The notes below the pieces were generated by a model that saw nothing but the letters and a program-made list of their open reading frames with translations, had not been told where the DNA came from and did not search any database. DNA of 64,000 nucleotides. Source: Sediminitomix flava. Its GTDB lineage: Bacteria; Bacteroidota; Bacteroidia; Cytophagales; Flammeovirgaceae. How positions within the stretch are numbered: the first letter of the stretch is position 1; the number at the start of each line of letters is the position of its first letter. A program made the position numbers and the translations under genes. Location of the stretch: contig NZ_QGDO01000009.1 in NCBI RefSeq assembly GCF_003149185.1, forward strand, positions 176,060-240,059, read 5' to 3'. Shown piece by piece: positions 1 to 9,513 of the stretch.

Positions 1-1065
1 ACAGGTGGTACAACAGGGGTAGCCAAAGGTGCTGTTCTTTCTCATAAAAATATCATTACCAATGTAGAGCAGTGTCAAGCTTGGATGAATCATTTGGAGG
101 AAGGAAAAGAAGTTGTGATAACACCTCTACCTCTTTATCATGTCTTTTCACTTACCGTAAATGGTTTAATGTGTAGTACAAAATTGGGTGCGAAAATCGT
201 TTTGATTACAAACCCAAGAGACATGAAAGGTTTCATAAAAGAACTCAAAAAGCAACCATTTACAGTAATTACTGGAGTAAACACACTCTTCAATGCTTTG
301 CTAAATCAAGGGAAATTTGCAGACTTAGATTTTTCTAACCTTAAACTCGTGATTGCGGGTGGTATGGCTGTAAATACCTCAGTGTCTCAAAGATGGCAAA
401 AGTTGACTGGTAAGCCACTTTTAGAAGGCTATGGACTTACCGAAACCTCTCCTGTAGTGACTTGTCAGCCCTATGCAGGCAAAATTAAAGAAGGTTCTAT
501 CGGGATGCCATTCCCGAGTGTAGAGGTTGTTGTAAAGGATGAGGAAGGAAACGATTTACCTCAAGGAGATGTCGGTGAAATCTGTGTGAGAGGTACTCAA
601 GTAACTTCGGGCTATTGGCAAAGAGAAAAAGAAACCGCAGAAGCTTTCTTTGAAGGAAACTGGTTTAGAACTGGTGATGTTGGCTACATGGATGAAGATG
701 GTTACTTCTACATTGTAGATCGAAAAAAGGATATGATCAATGTTTCTGGTTTCAATGTTTACCCAAACGAGATCGAAGATGTATTGATGATGCATGAAGG
801 AGTAGCCGAAGTAGCAGTGATTGGAGTGCCACATGAAAAGTCAATGGAAGCTGTGAAAGCCTTTGTGGTAAAAAAAGATGAACACCTCACAGATGAAATT
901 GTGAAGAAATTCTGTAAGCAAAATCTAACAGCCTACAAGATTCCAAAGTACGTTGAGTTCCGTACTGAACTACCAAAATCCAATGTTGGGAAGGTACTTC
1001 GTAAGGATTTGCGCATGGAAGAATTGCAGAAATATGAAAAAATAATGAAAAAAGGAGAAAAATAA
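1..1065 (+). CDS. fadD: Long-chain acyl-CoA synthetase (AMP-binding), 5' truncated by window edge
   Basis: C-terminal about 355 residues of an ANL-superfamily adenylating enzyme, which activates fatty acids to acyl-CoA with ATP. The frame is open from base 1 and begins inside the AMP-binding P-loop ([11 protein letters not shown]), so the real start lies before the window; the internal Met at 85 is not the start. Visible motifs are GYGLTETSP (adenylate binding), the hinge region [15 protein letters not shown] and the C-terminal lid [16 protein letters not shown], with the catalytic Lys region near [14 protein letters not shown]. The order and spacing fit FadD-type long-chain ligases better than acetyl-CoA synthetase. 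The chain-length preference cannot be read from sequence. Confidence 0.9.
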   Translation, partial: TGGTTGVAKGAVLSHKNIITNVEQCQAWMNHLEEGKEVVITPLPLYHVFSLTVNGLMCSTKLGAKIVLITNPRDMKGFIKELKKQPFTVITGVNTLFNALLNQGKFADLDFSNLKLVIAGGMAVNTSVSQRWQKLTGKPLLEGYGLTETSPVVTCQPYAGKIKEGSIGMPFPSVEVVVKDEEGNDLPQGDVGEICVRGTQVTSGYWQREKETAEAFFEGNWFRTGDVGYMDEDGYFYIVDRKKDMINVSGFNVYPNEIEDVLMMHEGVAEVAVIGVPHEKSMEAVKAFVVKKDEHLTDEIVKKFCKQNLTAYKIPKYVEFRTELPKSNVGKVLRKDLRMEELQKYEKIMKKGEK

Positions 1066-1177
1066 TTTTTGCAATATATAAACTTGAAAAAGAGTCTTTT
1101 ATGCGGTTTTTGATGCCCTGAGGGCTCTTTTTGAAGTTTTAATAAATGTGAAAATAGTAGTTTTTTTTGATGCAAAG

Positions 1178-1208
1178 TTTGCACGTTCGGAAATTGGTCG
1201 TACCTTTG
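1178..1208 (+). promoter_or_regulatory. Bacteroidota housekeeping promoter of the tRNA operon
   Basis: TTTG at 1178-1181, a 19-bp spacer and TACCTTTG at 1201-1208 match the Bacteroidota primary-sigma consensus (TTTG, 19-21 bp, TAnnTTTG) exactly. It lies about 45 bp before the first tRNA and after the acyl-CoA synthetase, so it drives the tRNA cluster. Confidence 0.85.
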
Positions 1209-1210
1209 CA

Positions 1211-1242
1211 TCGCTTTCAACGGAAACGCAGTTCGAAAGAAC
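1211..1242 (+). other. Leader of tRNA operon with two small hairpins
   Basis: Just after the predicted transcription start there is a hairpin CGC-TTTC / GAAA-CG (1212-1227). It is followed by GTTC-GAAA-GAAC (1231-1242), a four-pair stem closed by a GNRA tetraloop. Similar sequence occurs after the promoter at the right end of the window. The role in processing is inferred. Confidence 0.4.
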
Positions 1243-1252
1243 GGAAAATTAA

Positions 1253-1325
1253 GCGAGAATAGCTCAGTTGGTAGAGCACAACCTTGCCAAGGTTGGGGTC
1301 GCGGGTTCGAGTCCCGTTTCTCGCT
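1253..1325 (+). tRNA. tRNA-Gly (GCC), copy 1
   Basis: 73-nt cloverleaf: acceptor GCGAGAA/TTCTCGC, D-arm GCTC-GAGC, anticodon stem CAACC/GGTTG with loop TTGCCAA (anticodon GCC), T-arm GCGGG-TTCGAGT-CCCGT. The discriminator base is T and no CCA is encoded. It is identical to the copy at 1439-1511. Confidence 0.95.
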
Positions 1326-1342
1326 CAATGCCTATCTTAGGC

Positions 1343-1426
1343 GCCGGGATGGTGGAACTGGTAGACACGCAAGACTTAAAATCTTGTGGCCGCAAGGCCG
1401 TGCGGGTTCGATTCCCGCTCCTGGTA
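1343..1426 (+). tRNA. tRNA-Leu (TAA)
   Basis: 84-nt class II tRNA. Acceptor GCCGGGA pairs with TCCTGGT through two G-T pairs. The anticodon stem CAAGA/TCTTG carries loop CTTAAAA (anticodon TAA). The variable arm is TGGCC-GCAA-GGCCG and the T-loop is GTTCGATTC. Discriminator A, no encoded CCA. It lies between the two identical tRNA-Gly genes. Confidence 0.95.
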
Positions 1427-1438
1427 CTATTTTGGAAA

Positions 1439-1511
1439 GCGAGAATAGCTCAGTTGGTAGAGCACAACCTTGCCAAGGTTGGGGTCGCGGGTTCGAGTCC
1501 CGTTTCTCGCT
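1439..1511 (+). tRNA. tRNA-Gly (GCC), copy 2
   Basis: Exact duplicate of the 1253-1325 gene over its full 73 nt, including the preceding AA; the downstream flanks diverge. It is the last gene of the tRNA operon, four bases before the terminator stem. Confidence 0.95.
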
Positions 1512-1514
1512 CTA

Positions 1515-1549
1515 AAAAGGGATTCGATAGACATCGAATCCCTTTTTTT
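1515..1549 (+). terminator. Intrinsic terminator of tRNA operon
   Basis: GGGATTCGAT-AGAC-ATCGAATCCC is a perfect 10-bp stem flanked by A5 and T7. Confidence 0.9.
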
Positions 1550-1705
1550 ATTCTTTTTTATATTTCCATTTCTTGGCTATACAAGGGCTTTCTCTTATTT
1601 TTGAGTTTTGTGTAAAGCAGCGACGGAGAAAGCGAACTATTAGAAAACCACTTTTTTTTAGCTGAAAATTGAAATTATCAAGAGACAGAAGATAATAGGT
1701 ATACT

Positions 1706-3817
1706 ATGGCAATCATTAGTAAAATACGAGAGAAATCAGGTTTGGCCGTAGGAGCAATCGCAATTGGTCTTATCGGTTTTGTTGTGGGCGGAGATCTGCT
1801 CTCAGGCAATTCAAGATTATTAGGGTCGAACAAGCAAATCGTTGGAGAAATCAACGGGATGGAAATTGACCGTCAAGAGTTCGAAACTGAATTAGAGAGA
1901 CAACGTGCATTGTACAGCAATCAGCTAGGGCAATATCCTGCTGCTAGAGAAATGCAAATCCTAAGAGACCGTGCTTGGAATGCTTTCATCGAAAAGTATG
2001 CGTACGATGCAGAGTATGACAAGCTAGGCTTGAAAGTAACGCCTGAAGAATTGGAAGATATGATCAAGGGGAATAATATCCACCCATACTTGAAGCAATC
2101 TCCAATCTTTTTAGATTCTCTTGGAAACTTCTCAAAGGAAAGAGTAATCCAATATTTAGGAGCTTTGAAGCAACAAGGTGCTAACTCTCCTGCATATGTT
2201 GAGTTCATGAACTTTGAGCAACAACTTCCAGGGCTTCGTGTAAGACAGAAATATGAAAACTTACTTTCTACTTCAAACTACGCAACTGATCTAGAAGGTA
2301 AGAAAGAATACGAAAAGCAAAATACAAAAGCAGATGTTGCTTACTTGTATGTGCCTTTCTACAGTGTAGCTGATTCTTTAGTAGAAGTTTCAAACGGTGA
2401 GTTGAAAGACTACTACAACAGCCACAAAGAAGACTTCAAAAGAGACGAAACAAGATCTATCCAGTTTGTAAGTTTCTCAATTGCACCTTCAGCAGATGAT
2501 AAAGCTGCTTTGGAAAGAGAAGTAAATGGGTTGAAACAACCATTTGCAGAAGCAGTAGACGATTCAGTTTTTGTACAATCAAATACAGAAGCTGCAGCTC
2601 CATTCATGAGTGTAAACGCAACTGGTGTTCCTTCAACTTTGGATATCAACAAACTTGAGAAAGGTGAAGTAGCAGGTCCATTCTTTGCTGCAAATGCTTA
2701 CAGACTTTATAAAGTTATGGACGTAGAGAAAGATACAGTTCTTTCTGCTCGTGCTAGCCATATCTTGATCAAAGCAGGTGATGACAAAGCAGCTGCTAAG
2801 AAAGAGGCTCAAGGTATCTTGAATGAAATCAAAGGTGGTGCTGACTTTGCTCAAATGGCAAGAAAGCACGGACAAGACGGTACAAAAGCAAAAGGTGGTG
2901 ACTTGAACTGGTTCTCTGAAGGAGCTATGGTTAAGCCATTCAATGATGCTGTATTTAAAGCGAAGAAAACAGGTCTTCTTCCAAGATTGGTAGAAACTGA
3001 GTTCGGATACCACATCATTGATGTTACTGAAACTGCAACTGACAAGAAAGTAGTTCTTGGAGTAGTTGAAAGACCATTGAATCCTTCTGAGCGTACAATC
3101 AACGAAGCATTCACTAAAGCTGGTCGTTTTGCGGCATCAAGCAAAGACAAAGGAGATTTCGAAGAAAATGCTAAAGCTGATTCGTTATTCATCCAACAAG
3201 CTATCGATTTGAGAGCTGACGCTAGAAACATCAACAACATCTACGGTGATGAGGTAAGACCATTGATCCGTTGGGCATTTGATGAGGATACAAACAATGG
3301 TGACGTATCTGACGAGTTCCAATTGAATGATAACTATGTAGTAGTTAACTTGATCGGATCAAAAGACGAAGGTTATGAGTCTTTCGAGTCAGTAAAAGAC
3401 CAAGTGAAAAGAGAAGTATTAAAAGCTAAGAAAGGTGAGTATATCGCTAAGAAGTTGAAAGAAACTTCTGCAGACAACCTTGGTGCTATGGCTGCCGCTT
3501 ACGGTAAAGGTGCTAAAACAGGTTCTGCTGCAGACTTAGCATTTGGTGCAAGCTCTATTTCAGGTATCGGATTTGCTCCTAAGACTATCGGTACTGTATT
3601 CACAATGAAAGCTGGCGATGAGTCTGCTCCTATCATTGATGATAATGGTGTTGTAGTTGTAAACGTAGAGAATATCACTAACGCATTGGAAACTGCAGAT
3701 TATTCAATCTACAAAGGACAAATCAACCAACGTCAGAACAACTCTACTACTTACAAAATTGGTAGAGCAATCACTGACTTGAGTGAAGTAAAAGACAACA
3801 GAGCGAAATTCTATTAA
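1706..3817 (+). CDS. Membrane-anchored periplasmic peptidyl-prolyl isomerase (PpiD/SurA-like)
   Basis: 703-residue folding helper for secreted and outer-membrane proteins. Residues about 10-34 form one uncleaved membrane anchor (LAVGAIAIGLIGFVVGG). A SurA_N-like helical chaperone region follows (about 45-200). A parvulin/rotamase domain lies at about 346-445 (ASHILIKAG, GGDLNWFSEGAMV, TEFGYHIIDV). The C-terminal 250 residues are a second chaperone-like region. This is the PpiD layout rather than soluble SurA. The start at 1706 directly precedes the anchor. It forms its own unit with a strong terminator at 3841. Confidence 0.85.
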   Translation: MAIISKIREKSGLAVGAIAIGLIGFVVGGDLLSGNSRLLGSNKQIVGEINGMEIDRQEFETELERQRALYSNQLGQYPAAREMQILRDRAWNAFIEKYAYDAEYDKLGLKVTPEELEDMIKGNNIHPYLKQSPIFLDSLGNFSKERVIQYLGALKQQGANSPAYVEFMNFEQQLPGLRVRQKYENLLSTSNYATDLEGKKEYEKQNTKADVAYLYVPFYSVADSLVEVSNGELKDYYNSHKEDFKRDETRSIQFVSFSIAPSADDKAALEREVNGLKQPFAEAVDDSVFVQSNTEAAAPFMSVNATGVPSTLDINKLEKGEVAGPFFAANAYRLYKVMDVEKDTVLSARASHILIKAGDDKAAAKKEAQGILNEIKGGADFAQMARKHGQDGTKAKGGDLNWFSEGAMVKPFNDAVFKAKKTGLLPRLVETEFGYHIIDVTETATDKKVVLGVVERPLNPSERTINEAFTKAGRFAASSKDKGDFEENAKADSLFIQQAIDLRADARNINNIYGDEVRPLIRWAFDEDTNNGDVSDEFQLNDNYVVVNLIGSKDEGYESFESVKDQVKREVLKAKKGEYIAKKLKETSADNLGAMAAAYGKGAKTGSAADLAFGASSISGIGFAPKTIGTVFTMKAGDESAPIIDDNGVVVVNVENITNALETADYSIYKGQINQRQNNSTTYKIGRAITDLSEVKDNRAKFY

Positions 3818-3840
3818 TAGATATATCGCTTGAAAATATA

Positions 3841-3877
3841 AACGGGATGTTCTCTTTAGAGAGCATCCCGTTTTTTT
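3841..3877 (+). terminator. Intrinsic terminator after PpiD-like gene
   Basis: AACGGGATG pairs with CATCCCGTT and TCTC with GAGA, followed by T7. Confidence 0.88.
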
Positions 3878-3896
3878 ATATCATGAAAAATTGAAA

Positions 3897-4118
3897 TTAA
3901 GGAACAGGGTCATATCCACTTCCTCCCCAAGGATGGCATTTTCCAATTCTTTTTAAACCAAGCTTAAGCCCTTTTACGGGGCCATGTTTTTTTATTGCTT
4001 CAATCATATACTGAGAGCAAGTAGGTGAGTATCTGCAAGAGGCAGGGGTGTAGGGTGATATTCCTTGTTGATAGAACCGAACAAGAAAAATTAATGTCTT
4101 CTCAGTAAATGATTTCAT
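3897..4118 (-). CDS. yidD: Membrane protein insertion efficiency factor YidD
   Basis: 73-residue YidD-family protein, the usual family length. Hallmarks are [33 protein letters not shown] and the C-terminal [13 protein letters not shown]. YidD assists YidC in inserting membrane proteins at the inner face of the cytoplasmic membrane. It is not next to rpmH/rnpA/yidC here, which is common in Bacteroidota. It converges on the PpiD-like gene. The start Met at 4118 begins the conserved amphipathic helix. Confidence 0.93.
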   Translation of the reverse strand: MKSFTEKTLIFLVRFYQQGISPYTPASCRYSPTCSQYMIEAIKKHGPVKGLKLGLKRIGKCHPWGGSGYDPVP

Positions 4119-4475
4119 CTTTTCGCGTGCGTATTTTTTGTTTTTATATACCTTAAAAATACTAATTCTTGAATGTAAAGTTTCATAATTAAGGTGATTA
4201 TGAAATGAAAAAGGCTTAGACTTGAGATATATTTTTACTCTGAAGTGAGTTGGAAGTATTTAAAGGTATTAGATTAATAGAATGATTTAAAGTCATTAAA
4301 ATTAGGTGTATTTGCTTTGACGAATATCTTAAATGCTTGATTTTAGAAAGATTTGACTCTAATGTGGTATATTTTTGTTTAAAAAAATTACATAACCGTA
4401 TTAGTAAATCTGTAAATTCCTATTAAATTGCCAATGCGATTTTAAACAAATGCTAATAATCAAAAGCGACAACAG
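4119..4475. other. 357-bp intergenic region, yidD to sucD
   Basis: AT-rich divergent spacer holding the upstream regions of yidD (-) and sucD (+). It contains TATTTTTG at 4370-4377, which fits a -7 element for sucD, but no TTTG sits at the right spacing. I see no RNA gene, repeat or convincing small reading frame. Confidence 0.5.
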
Positions 4476-5363
4476 ATGAGTGTTCTTGTAAATAAAGATT
4501 CCAAGGTCATAGTCCAAGGTTTTACAGGGTCAGAGGGAACGTTTCACGCGTCTCAAATGATCGAGTACGGAACAAATGTAGTAGGTGGAGTAACTCCAGG
4601 AAAAGGAGGACAACTTCATTTAGATCGACCAGTATTCAATACAGTTTCAGATGCAGTAGAAGCTACTGAGGCAAACGTATCAATTATTTTTGTACCGCCA
4701 GCATTCGCAGCAGATGCTATTATGGAAGCTGCTGAAGCGGGTATCAAAGTTATTATAACTATTACAGAAGGTATTCCTGTAGCTGATATGGTGAAAGTGA
4801 AAGAATACTTGGTAGGTAAAGATGTTCGTATGATCGGACCAAACTGTCCAGGTGTTATCACTCCAGAAGAAGCTAAAGTAGGTATCATGCCTGGTTTTAT
4901 CTTTAAGAAAGGTAGAGTAGGTATCGTATCAAAATCAGGAACTCTTACTTATGAAGCTGCAGACCAAATTGTGAAAGCAGGTTTTGGTGTTTCTACAGCA
5001 ATTGGTATTGGTGGAGACCCAATCATTGGTACAACTACGAAAGAAGCTGTTGAGTTGTTGATGAATGACGATGAAACTGATGCTATCGTGATGATCGGTG
5101 AGATTGGTGGTAACCTAGAAGCTGACGCTGCAAGATGGATTCAATCTCAAGGAAATCCTAAACCAGTTGTTGGATTTATCGCAGGTCAAACTGCTCCTAA
5201 AGGTAAGAGAATGGGACACGCTGGTGCTATCATTGGTGGAGCTGACGATACAGCTGAAGCTAAAATGAGAATCATGGGTGAGTGTGGCATTCACGTAGTA
5301 CAATCTCCAGCAGATATCGGAGAAACTATGGTTAAAGCTTTGAACGAGTTGGCAAAAGCTTAA
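4476..5363 (+). CDS. sucD: Succinate-CoA ligase, ADP/GDP-forming, alpha subunit
   Basis: 295 residues, full length for SucD. It carries out the substrate-level phosphorylation step of the TCA cycle (succinyl-CoA to succinate) with the beta subunit SucC, which is not in the window. Seen: N-terminal CoA-binding Rossmann fold ([14 protein letters not shown]), [18 protein letters not shown] and the active-site phosphohistidine loop [10 protein letters not shown], with His248. It is a single-gene unit closed by a strong terminator. The separation of sucD from sucC occurs in other Bacteroidota. Confidence 0.96.
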   Translation: MSVLVNKDSKVIVQGFTGSEGTFHASQMIEYGTNVVGGVTPGKGGQLHLDRPVFNTVSDAVEATEANVSIIFVPPAFAADAIMEAAEAGIKVIITITEGIPVADMVKVKEYLVGKDVRMIGPNCPGVITPEEAKVGIMPGFIFKKGRVGIVSKSGTLTYEAADQIVKAGFGVSTAIGIGGDPIIGTTTKEAVELLMNDDETDAIVMIGEIGGNLEADAARWIQSQGNPKPVVGFIAGQTAPKGKRMGHAGAIIGGADDTAEAKMRIMGECGIHVVQSPADIGETMVKALNELAKA

Positions 5364-5383
5364 TAACATAGTACAAAATAAAT

Positions 5384-5424
5384 AAAAAGGCGATACTCTT
5401 TATTTCAAGAGTATCGCCTTTTTT
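5384..5424. terminator. Bidirectional terminator between sucD and amidase
   Basis: AAGGCGATACTCTT / AAGAGTATCGCCTT is a 14-bp perfect stem with A-rich and T-rich flanks, so it serves both converging genes. Confidence 0.9.
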
Positions 5425-5439
5425 ATCGTTTATAATTTG

Positions 5440-6408
5440 TTATTTCGAGCTTCGATATACAGGAGTTGTTTTAGAGAAGGTGACGATGAATGCATCTTTA
5501 TAACCTTTTCTTTTCATTTCCTGTACCAATCTATTCGCATCTGCTTTACTGTACTCTCTTCCTACCATATACTGATACTTATATTTATTAGAAGTATCGG
5601 TTTTAAATACATCAATTCGTCTATTTACAGACTTAAATTTACTAGAGTTCGGATCAACATATTTGATGGAAGACATGATTTGTACTTTGTAATAAGGAAA
5701 CTTTTGCTGTCCTTTTTTAGAGGGTTTGTAATGCTCTAAAATATAAGTTCTTACCCCTCTAAATATCGCTGAAGCAATTAAGCTTTGACCTTCTCCAGAA
5801 TTTAGAAATGCTTCTTCCTTTCGGTTAGACATAAATCCTGCTTCTACCAATATAGCAGGCATATTAGTGTACTGAAGTACTTGAAGGTTGTGTCTACGAT
5901 CGGCTTTATCTTTTACCCCCCAACTTTTTCGTCCAGCTCGGTCTCTGAACTGTTTTTCAACTAGATCAGCTAGCTTACGGCTTTCATTAAATCCATGACT
6001 CTGAATATGTGTTTGGGTACCGTAATTTGAACGATTATTTGAAGAGTTACAATGGATACTGATGAAGAGATCAGCATTGTTCTCATTAGCAATCTTTACA
6101 CGTTCATCCAAAGACACGTATTTATCGGTCATTCGTGTATATAGGATTTTTACGTTTTTCACCCTTTCAGAGAGGTAACCTCCTAGGCGATAAGCAATAT
6201 CTAAATTGAGGTCTTTTTCATGTTTTTTAGACGCACTTCCTCTGGGTTTTCCCGGATCTTTTCCACCGTGTCCAGGATCAATTACGATAGTTACAGGAAA
6301 GGGGGCTTTCTTTACAACTACCGAAGGATCACTCTTTTGAGCTAAAGCTGAATGAGTGAAAAATAACAATAAATTAAAATATAAGAATATAAACGATCGA
6401 GAACTCAT
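5440..6408 (-). CDS. N-acetylmuramoyl-L-alanine amidase (Amidase_3)
   Basis: 322-residue exported peptidoglycan hydrolase that cuts the MurNAc-L-Ala bond, as in cell separation. A signal peptide ends near ALAQ (24). The amidase_3 domain spans about 40-225, with zinc ligands His47 (DPGHGGKDPG), Glu64 and His119 (SIHCNSS) and catalytic Glu189 (ILVEAGFMSN). The C-terminal about 80 residues (YYKVQIMSS to FIVTFS) look like a SPOR-type peptidoglycan-binding fold, which would target it to septal wall; that assignment is by pattern only. A possible -7 element TATTTTTG lies on the minus strand at 6476-6483. Confidence 0.9.
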   Translation of the reverse strand: MSSRSFIFLYFNLLLFFTHSALAQKSDPSVVVKKAPFPVTIVIDPGHGGKDPGKPRGSASKKHEKDLNLDIAYRLGGYLSERVKNVKILYTRMTDKYVSLDERVKIANENNADLFISIHCNSSNNRSNYGTQTHIQSHGFNESRKLADLVEKQFRDRAGRKSWGVKDKADRRHNLQVLQYTNMPAILVEAGFMSNRKEEAFLNSGEGQSLIASAIFRGVRTYILEHYKPSKKGQQKFPYYKVQIMSSIKYVDPNSSKFKSVNRRIDVFKTDTSNKYKYQYMVGREYSKADANRLVQEMKRKGYKDAFIVTFSKTTPVYRSSK

Positions 6409-6680
6409 CTCTTGGCTGATTTCGAGTCTAAAAAAACTTTTATCCTTTATTGGATTATTTTAATGAAATTTGGCACAAAAATAGAACGCTTTAAATGAAA
6501 AAAAATTAAATCTATTGTTAAATAATTCTCAGAAAAAATAGATTTATCTCCCTTTTCAAATCAGAGTGTATATTCATACTATTTATAAGTATAAAATATT
6601 TCGTACCTTAGAAAGGTATGCAAATATATAATCTGGAATACGATTTATTTAATTGCAGGTCATTCAATATAGTAACATTC

Positions 6681-7706
6681 ATGGGCTTCTTTGATTTTTT
6701 ATCCTCTAATCTCGCAATCGATCTCGGTACAGCAAACACCTTGATCCTAAATAATGGTAAGGTAGTCGTAGATGAACCTTCTATTATTGCATTGAACCGT
6801 TCAAATGGAAAAGTAATTGCTCTAGGACGGCAAGCAATGCAAATGCATGAAAAAACGCATGAGCATATTCGAACAATTCGCCCGTTGAAAGATGGTGTAA
6901 TTGCGGATTTCCATGCGGCAGAACAAATGATAAGAGGTCTTATCAAGTTAATCGGAAGTGATAAATGGTTTTTCACACCTCAACACAGAATGATTATTTG
7001 TATTCCTTCTGGGATTACAGAGGTGGAGAAAAGAGCTGTACGAGATTCAGCTGAACATGCAGGTGCTCGTGAAGTATTCATGATTCAAGAGCCAATTGCA
7101 GCAGCGATCGGTATAGGCTTGGATATTGATCAGCCAGTAGGTTCTATGGTTGTAGATATTGGGGGAGGAACTACTGAGATTGCTGTGATTGCCTTATCAG
7201 GTATTGTTTGTGACCAGTCAGTTCGTATTGCAGGTGATATCTTCAATCGAGACATTCTTGATTATATGAGAAGACAGCACAACCTTTTGATTGGAGAACG
7301 TACTGCTGAGAAAATCAAGATCGAAATTGGATCGGCCATTACAGAGTTAGAAAATCCGCCAGAAGACTTTGAGGTAAGAGGAAGAGACCTTATGACCGGT
7401 ATTCCTAAAGTGATCAAAGTATCGTACACAGAAATTGCTTTTGCTATAGATAAATCGATTGCTAAGATTGAAGAAGCTATATTGAAAGCCTTAGAGACAG
7501 CCCCACCTGAGCTTTCAGCAGATATTTATGAGAGAGGAATTCACCTTACAGGAGGCGGTGCTTTATTGAGAGGATTGGATAAAAGAATCTCTATGAAAAC
7601 AAAATTACCAGTACATATTGCAGATGATCCTTTGAAAGCGGTCGTATTGGGTACGGGTAAGGCACTAGAGCAATTCAATGAATTCAAGGGAGTATTGATG
7701 AACTAA
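6681..7706 (+). CDS. mreB: Rod shape-determining protein MreB
   Basis: Bacterial actin homologue directing lateral wall synthesis. The frame extends upstream to an ATG at 6618. The family N-terminus, however, is MGFFDFLSSNLAIDLGT, so I place the start at 6681 (341 residues, usual for MreB). Seen: phosphate 1 loop AIDLGTANT, VDIGGGTTEIAVI (phosphate 2) and the adenosine motif LTGGGALLRGL. mreC and mreD follow on the same strand, with a terminator-like hairpin in between. Confidence 0.95.
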   Translation: MGFFDFLSSNLAIDLGTANTLILNNGKVVVDEPSIIALNRSNGKVIALGRQAMQMHEKTHEHIRTIRPLKDGVIADFHAAEQMIRGLIKLIGSDKWFFTPQHRMIICIPSGITEVEKRAVRDSAEHAGAREVFMIQEPIAAAIGIGLDIDQPVGSMVVDIGGGTTEIAVIALSGIVCDQSVRIAGDIFNRDILDYMRRQHNLLIGERTAEKIKIEIGSAITELENPPEDFEVRGRDLMTGIPKVIKVSYTEIAFAIDKSIAKIEEAILKALETAPPELSADIYERGIHLTGGGALLRGLDKRISMKTKLPVHIADDPLKAVVLGTGKALEQFNEFKGVLMN

Positions 7707-7767
7707 ATTTCAGATTTAGTAGCGTTAGAATAGACCAAAATATTGAAGCCATAAAAAATACATGAAA

Positions 7768-7807
7768 GGAAGTCCGCTTTGCTGTAGTAGCATAGCGGAT
7801 TTCTTTT
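7768..7807 (+). terminator. Terminator-like hairpin between mreB and mreC
   Basis: TCCGCT-T-TGCT pairs with AGCA-T-AGCGGA, with one internal mismatch, followed by TTTCTTTT. It would let mreB be made in excess of mreC and mreD. Confidence 0.7.
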
Positions 7808-7876
7808 ATATATTTGAAAGCTTGCACATAGAAATGAGAAAGCAAGCAGGGATTAGCGAGCTAAAGCGGATAGAGA

Positions 7877-8752
7877 ATGCAGGAATTATTTGATTTTATA
7901 TATCGAATTAGAGTCTTTTTGGTATTTGTTGTATTAGAAATAGTAGCAGGTATCTTAATAGTCTCAAATAATAGTTATCAGAGAGCAACATTTTTTTCAT
8001 CGTCAAGTGCAGTTGCAGGAAACTTATTTCAAGTCACAACCAATGTGACAAGGTATTTGGATTTGAGCAGAATAAATGAAGAGTTGAGAGAGGAGAATGC
8101 TTTGCTCAGAGAACGTCTGTTGGCTTTGGACACCCTTGTTGTCGACCCAGAGGATAGCTTAGCGCTTTTGAATTTGAGTTTTTCAGACACATTAGTCACA
8201 AAAGATACAGCAGATACAGACCTAAAGTTTGCATTTCAAGAGGCTGAAGTAATCAATAATTCGATTCGTAGAAATAATAACTACATCACTATTGATAAAG
8301 GACGATTGGATGGAGTAGAAGAAGGAATGGGGATTATCACCTCTGGTGGTATTGTTGGACAGGTGAAAAATGTATCCGATCATTTTGCTACTTGTTATTC
8401 GGTACTTCATTCTCGAATGAACATTTCTGCTGAATTATTAAAAGATAAATCACTCTGTACTGTAAAGTGGGATACCAATAATCCTGCGAAAGCAAGTCTT
8501 CATTATCTCCCGATGCACATCGAATTAAGTGAAGGAGATACAGTCATTACTTCAGGTTACAACACTGTTTATCCACAAGGAATTATGATTGGAACAGTTA
8601 GTAAGACGGAGTATAAAATGGAGGAATCTTTTGTGAATGTAGAAATTGACTTGGCAGTAGACTTTGACCAACTTTCATATGTATATATAATCAATGCCCT
8701 ATTCAGAGCTGAAAAGGATTCATTAGAAAGTTTGAATGCCATTGATGAATAA
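7877..8752 (+). CDS. mreC: Rod shape-determining protein MreC
   Basis: 291 residues, normal for MreC. One N-terminal membrane helix (residues about 13-30, FLVFVVLEIVAGILIV) is followed by a coiled coil (about 60-85, RINEELREENALLRERL) and the double beta-barrel periplasmic domain. The latter shows VINNSIRRNNNYITIDKG, GIITSGGIVGQV and EGDTVITSGYNTVYPQGIMIG. MreC links MreB, MreD and the PBP2/RodA wall synthase. It sits 170 bp after mreB and 41 bp before mreD. Confidence 0.93.
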   Translation: MQELFDFIYRIRVFLVFVVLEIVAGILIVSNNSYQRATFFSSSSAVAGNLFQVTTNVTRYLDLSRINEELREENALLRERLLALDTLVVDPEDSLALLNLSFSDTLVTKDTADTDLKFAFQEAEVINNSIRRNNNYITIDKGRLDGVEEGMGIITSGGIVGQVKNVSDHFATCYSVLHSRMNISAELLKDKSLCTVKWDTNNPAKASLHYLPMHIELSEGDTVITSGYNTVYPQGIMIGTVSKTEYKMEESFVNVEIDLAVDFDQLSYVYIINALFRAEKDSLESLNAIDE

Positions 8753-8793
8753 CAGAATAAAGTATTGAAAGCATAGGGATTGACTTTGGGAGC

Positions 8794-9318
8794 ATGAGAA
8801 ATAAGAATATAGTAAGTATAATCGTAGGATTTTTTGGTTACATTTTAATCCAACTTCTTTTTTTCAGAAATACACAATTGTTTGGGTTGGCTTTTTGCTT
8901 CCCGTATATAGCCTTCATACTCCTTTTGCCTTTCGGACAAAATGGAATAGGAAGTATGGTATTGGCTTTTATTCTGGGAATCACTGTAGATATTTTCTAC
9001 GATACCTTAGGAATACATGCAGCCGCCTGTGTTTTTATGGCCTTTGCACGTAACTATTATCTAAAAAATTTCGGGGGGGGAGATAAGTACGATGCTAATG
9101 ACATACCGAGTGTGTTGTTATTGGGCAATGGCGGTTTTTTGTCACTTACATTACCTCTCATTTTCTTGCATCATTTTACCTTCCTAATGATAGAAGCAAG
9201 TAACTGGGCACTAATCGGAAGGACTTTATTACAAGCCGTATTGTCAACTGTATTTACAGCACTCATACTTCTTTGTATTCAAATGATCTTATATCCGGTA
9301 CAGAAAAGAAGGCTGTAA
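8794..9318 (+). CDS. mreD: Rod shape-determining protein MreD
   Basis: 174 residues with about five hydrophobic helices and little soluble sequence. MreD is poorly conserved, so the call rests on size, membrane topology, the central GITVDIFYDTLGIHAAA segment (family motif region D-x-F-x-D-x-L-G-x-H) and its place directly after mreC. No clear terminator follows. Confidence 0.85.
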   Translation: MRNKNIVSIIVGFFGYILIQLLFFRNTQLFGLAFCFPYIAFILLLPFGQNGIGSMVLAFILGITVDIFYDTLGIHAAACVFMAFARNYYLKNFGGGDKYDANDIPSVLLLGNGGFLSLTLPLIFLHHFTFLMIEASNWALIGRTLLQAVLSTVFTALILLCIQMILYPVQKRRL

Positions 9319-9513
9319 GTTTAGGATACATTAAGAGATAAAGAGATTAGAAGGAATCGTTTGGTAAAAGTCTGTTAAAAATTTGAATCCAATCCTTTTT
9401 TAAACTGTAATTGAGAAGCTTAGTGGAATGAAATCAAATTGTCAATAATCGTAAATGATTATTTGATAAATCCCACTTTGGAGTAAATAAAAACGATTCT
9501 GAAAGTCTCCAAT

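Noticed and set aside
933..1328. A 131-residue minus-strand frame over the acyl-CoA synthetase end and first tRNA
   Set aside because: It is antisense to a conserved coding region and to a tRNA; no motif.
1268..1615. A 115-residue open frame through the tRNA cluster
   Set aside because: It runs across three clear tRNA genes and its repeated peptide is only the duplicated tRNA-Gly in translation.
4363..4380. Full sucD promoter
   Set aside because: Only the -7 match TATTTTTG is found; the nearest TTTG is 14 bp away, too close.
6618..6680. The upstream 21-residue extension of MreB
   Set aside because: The sequence is unlike any MreB N-terminus; MGFFDFLSSN at 6681 is the family start.
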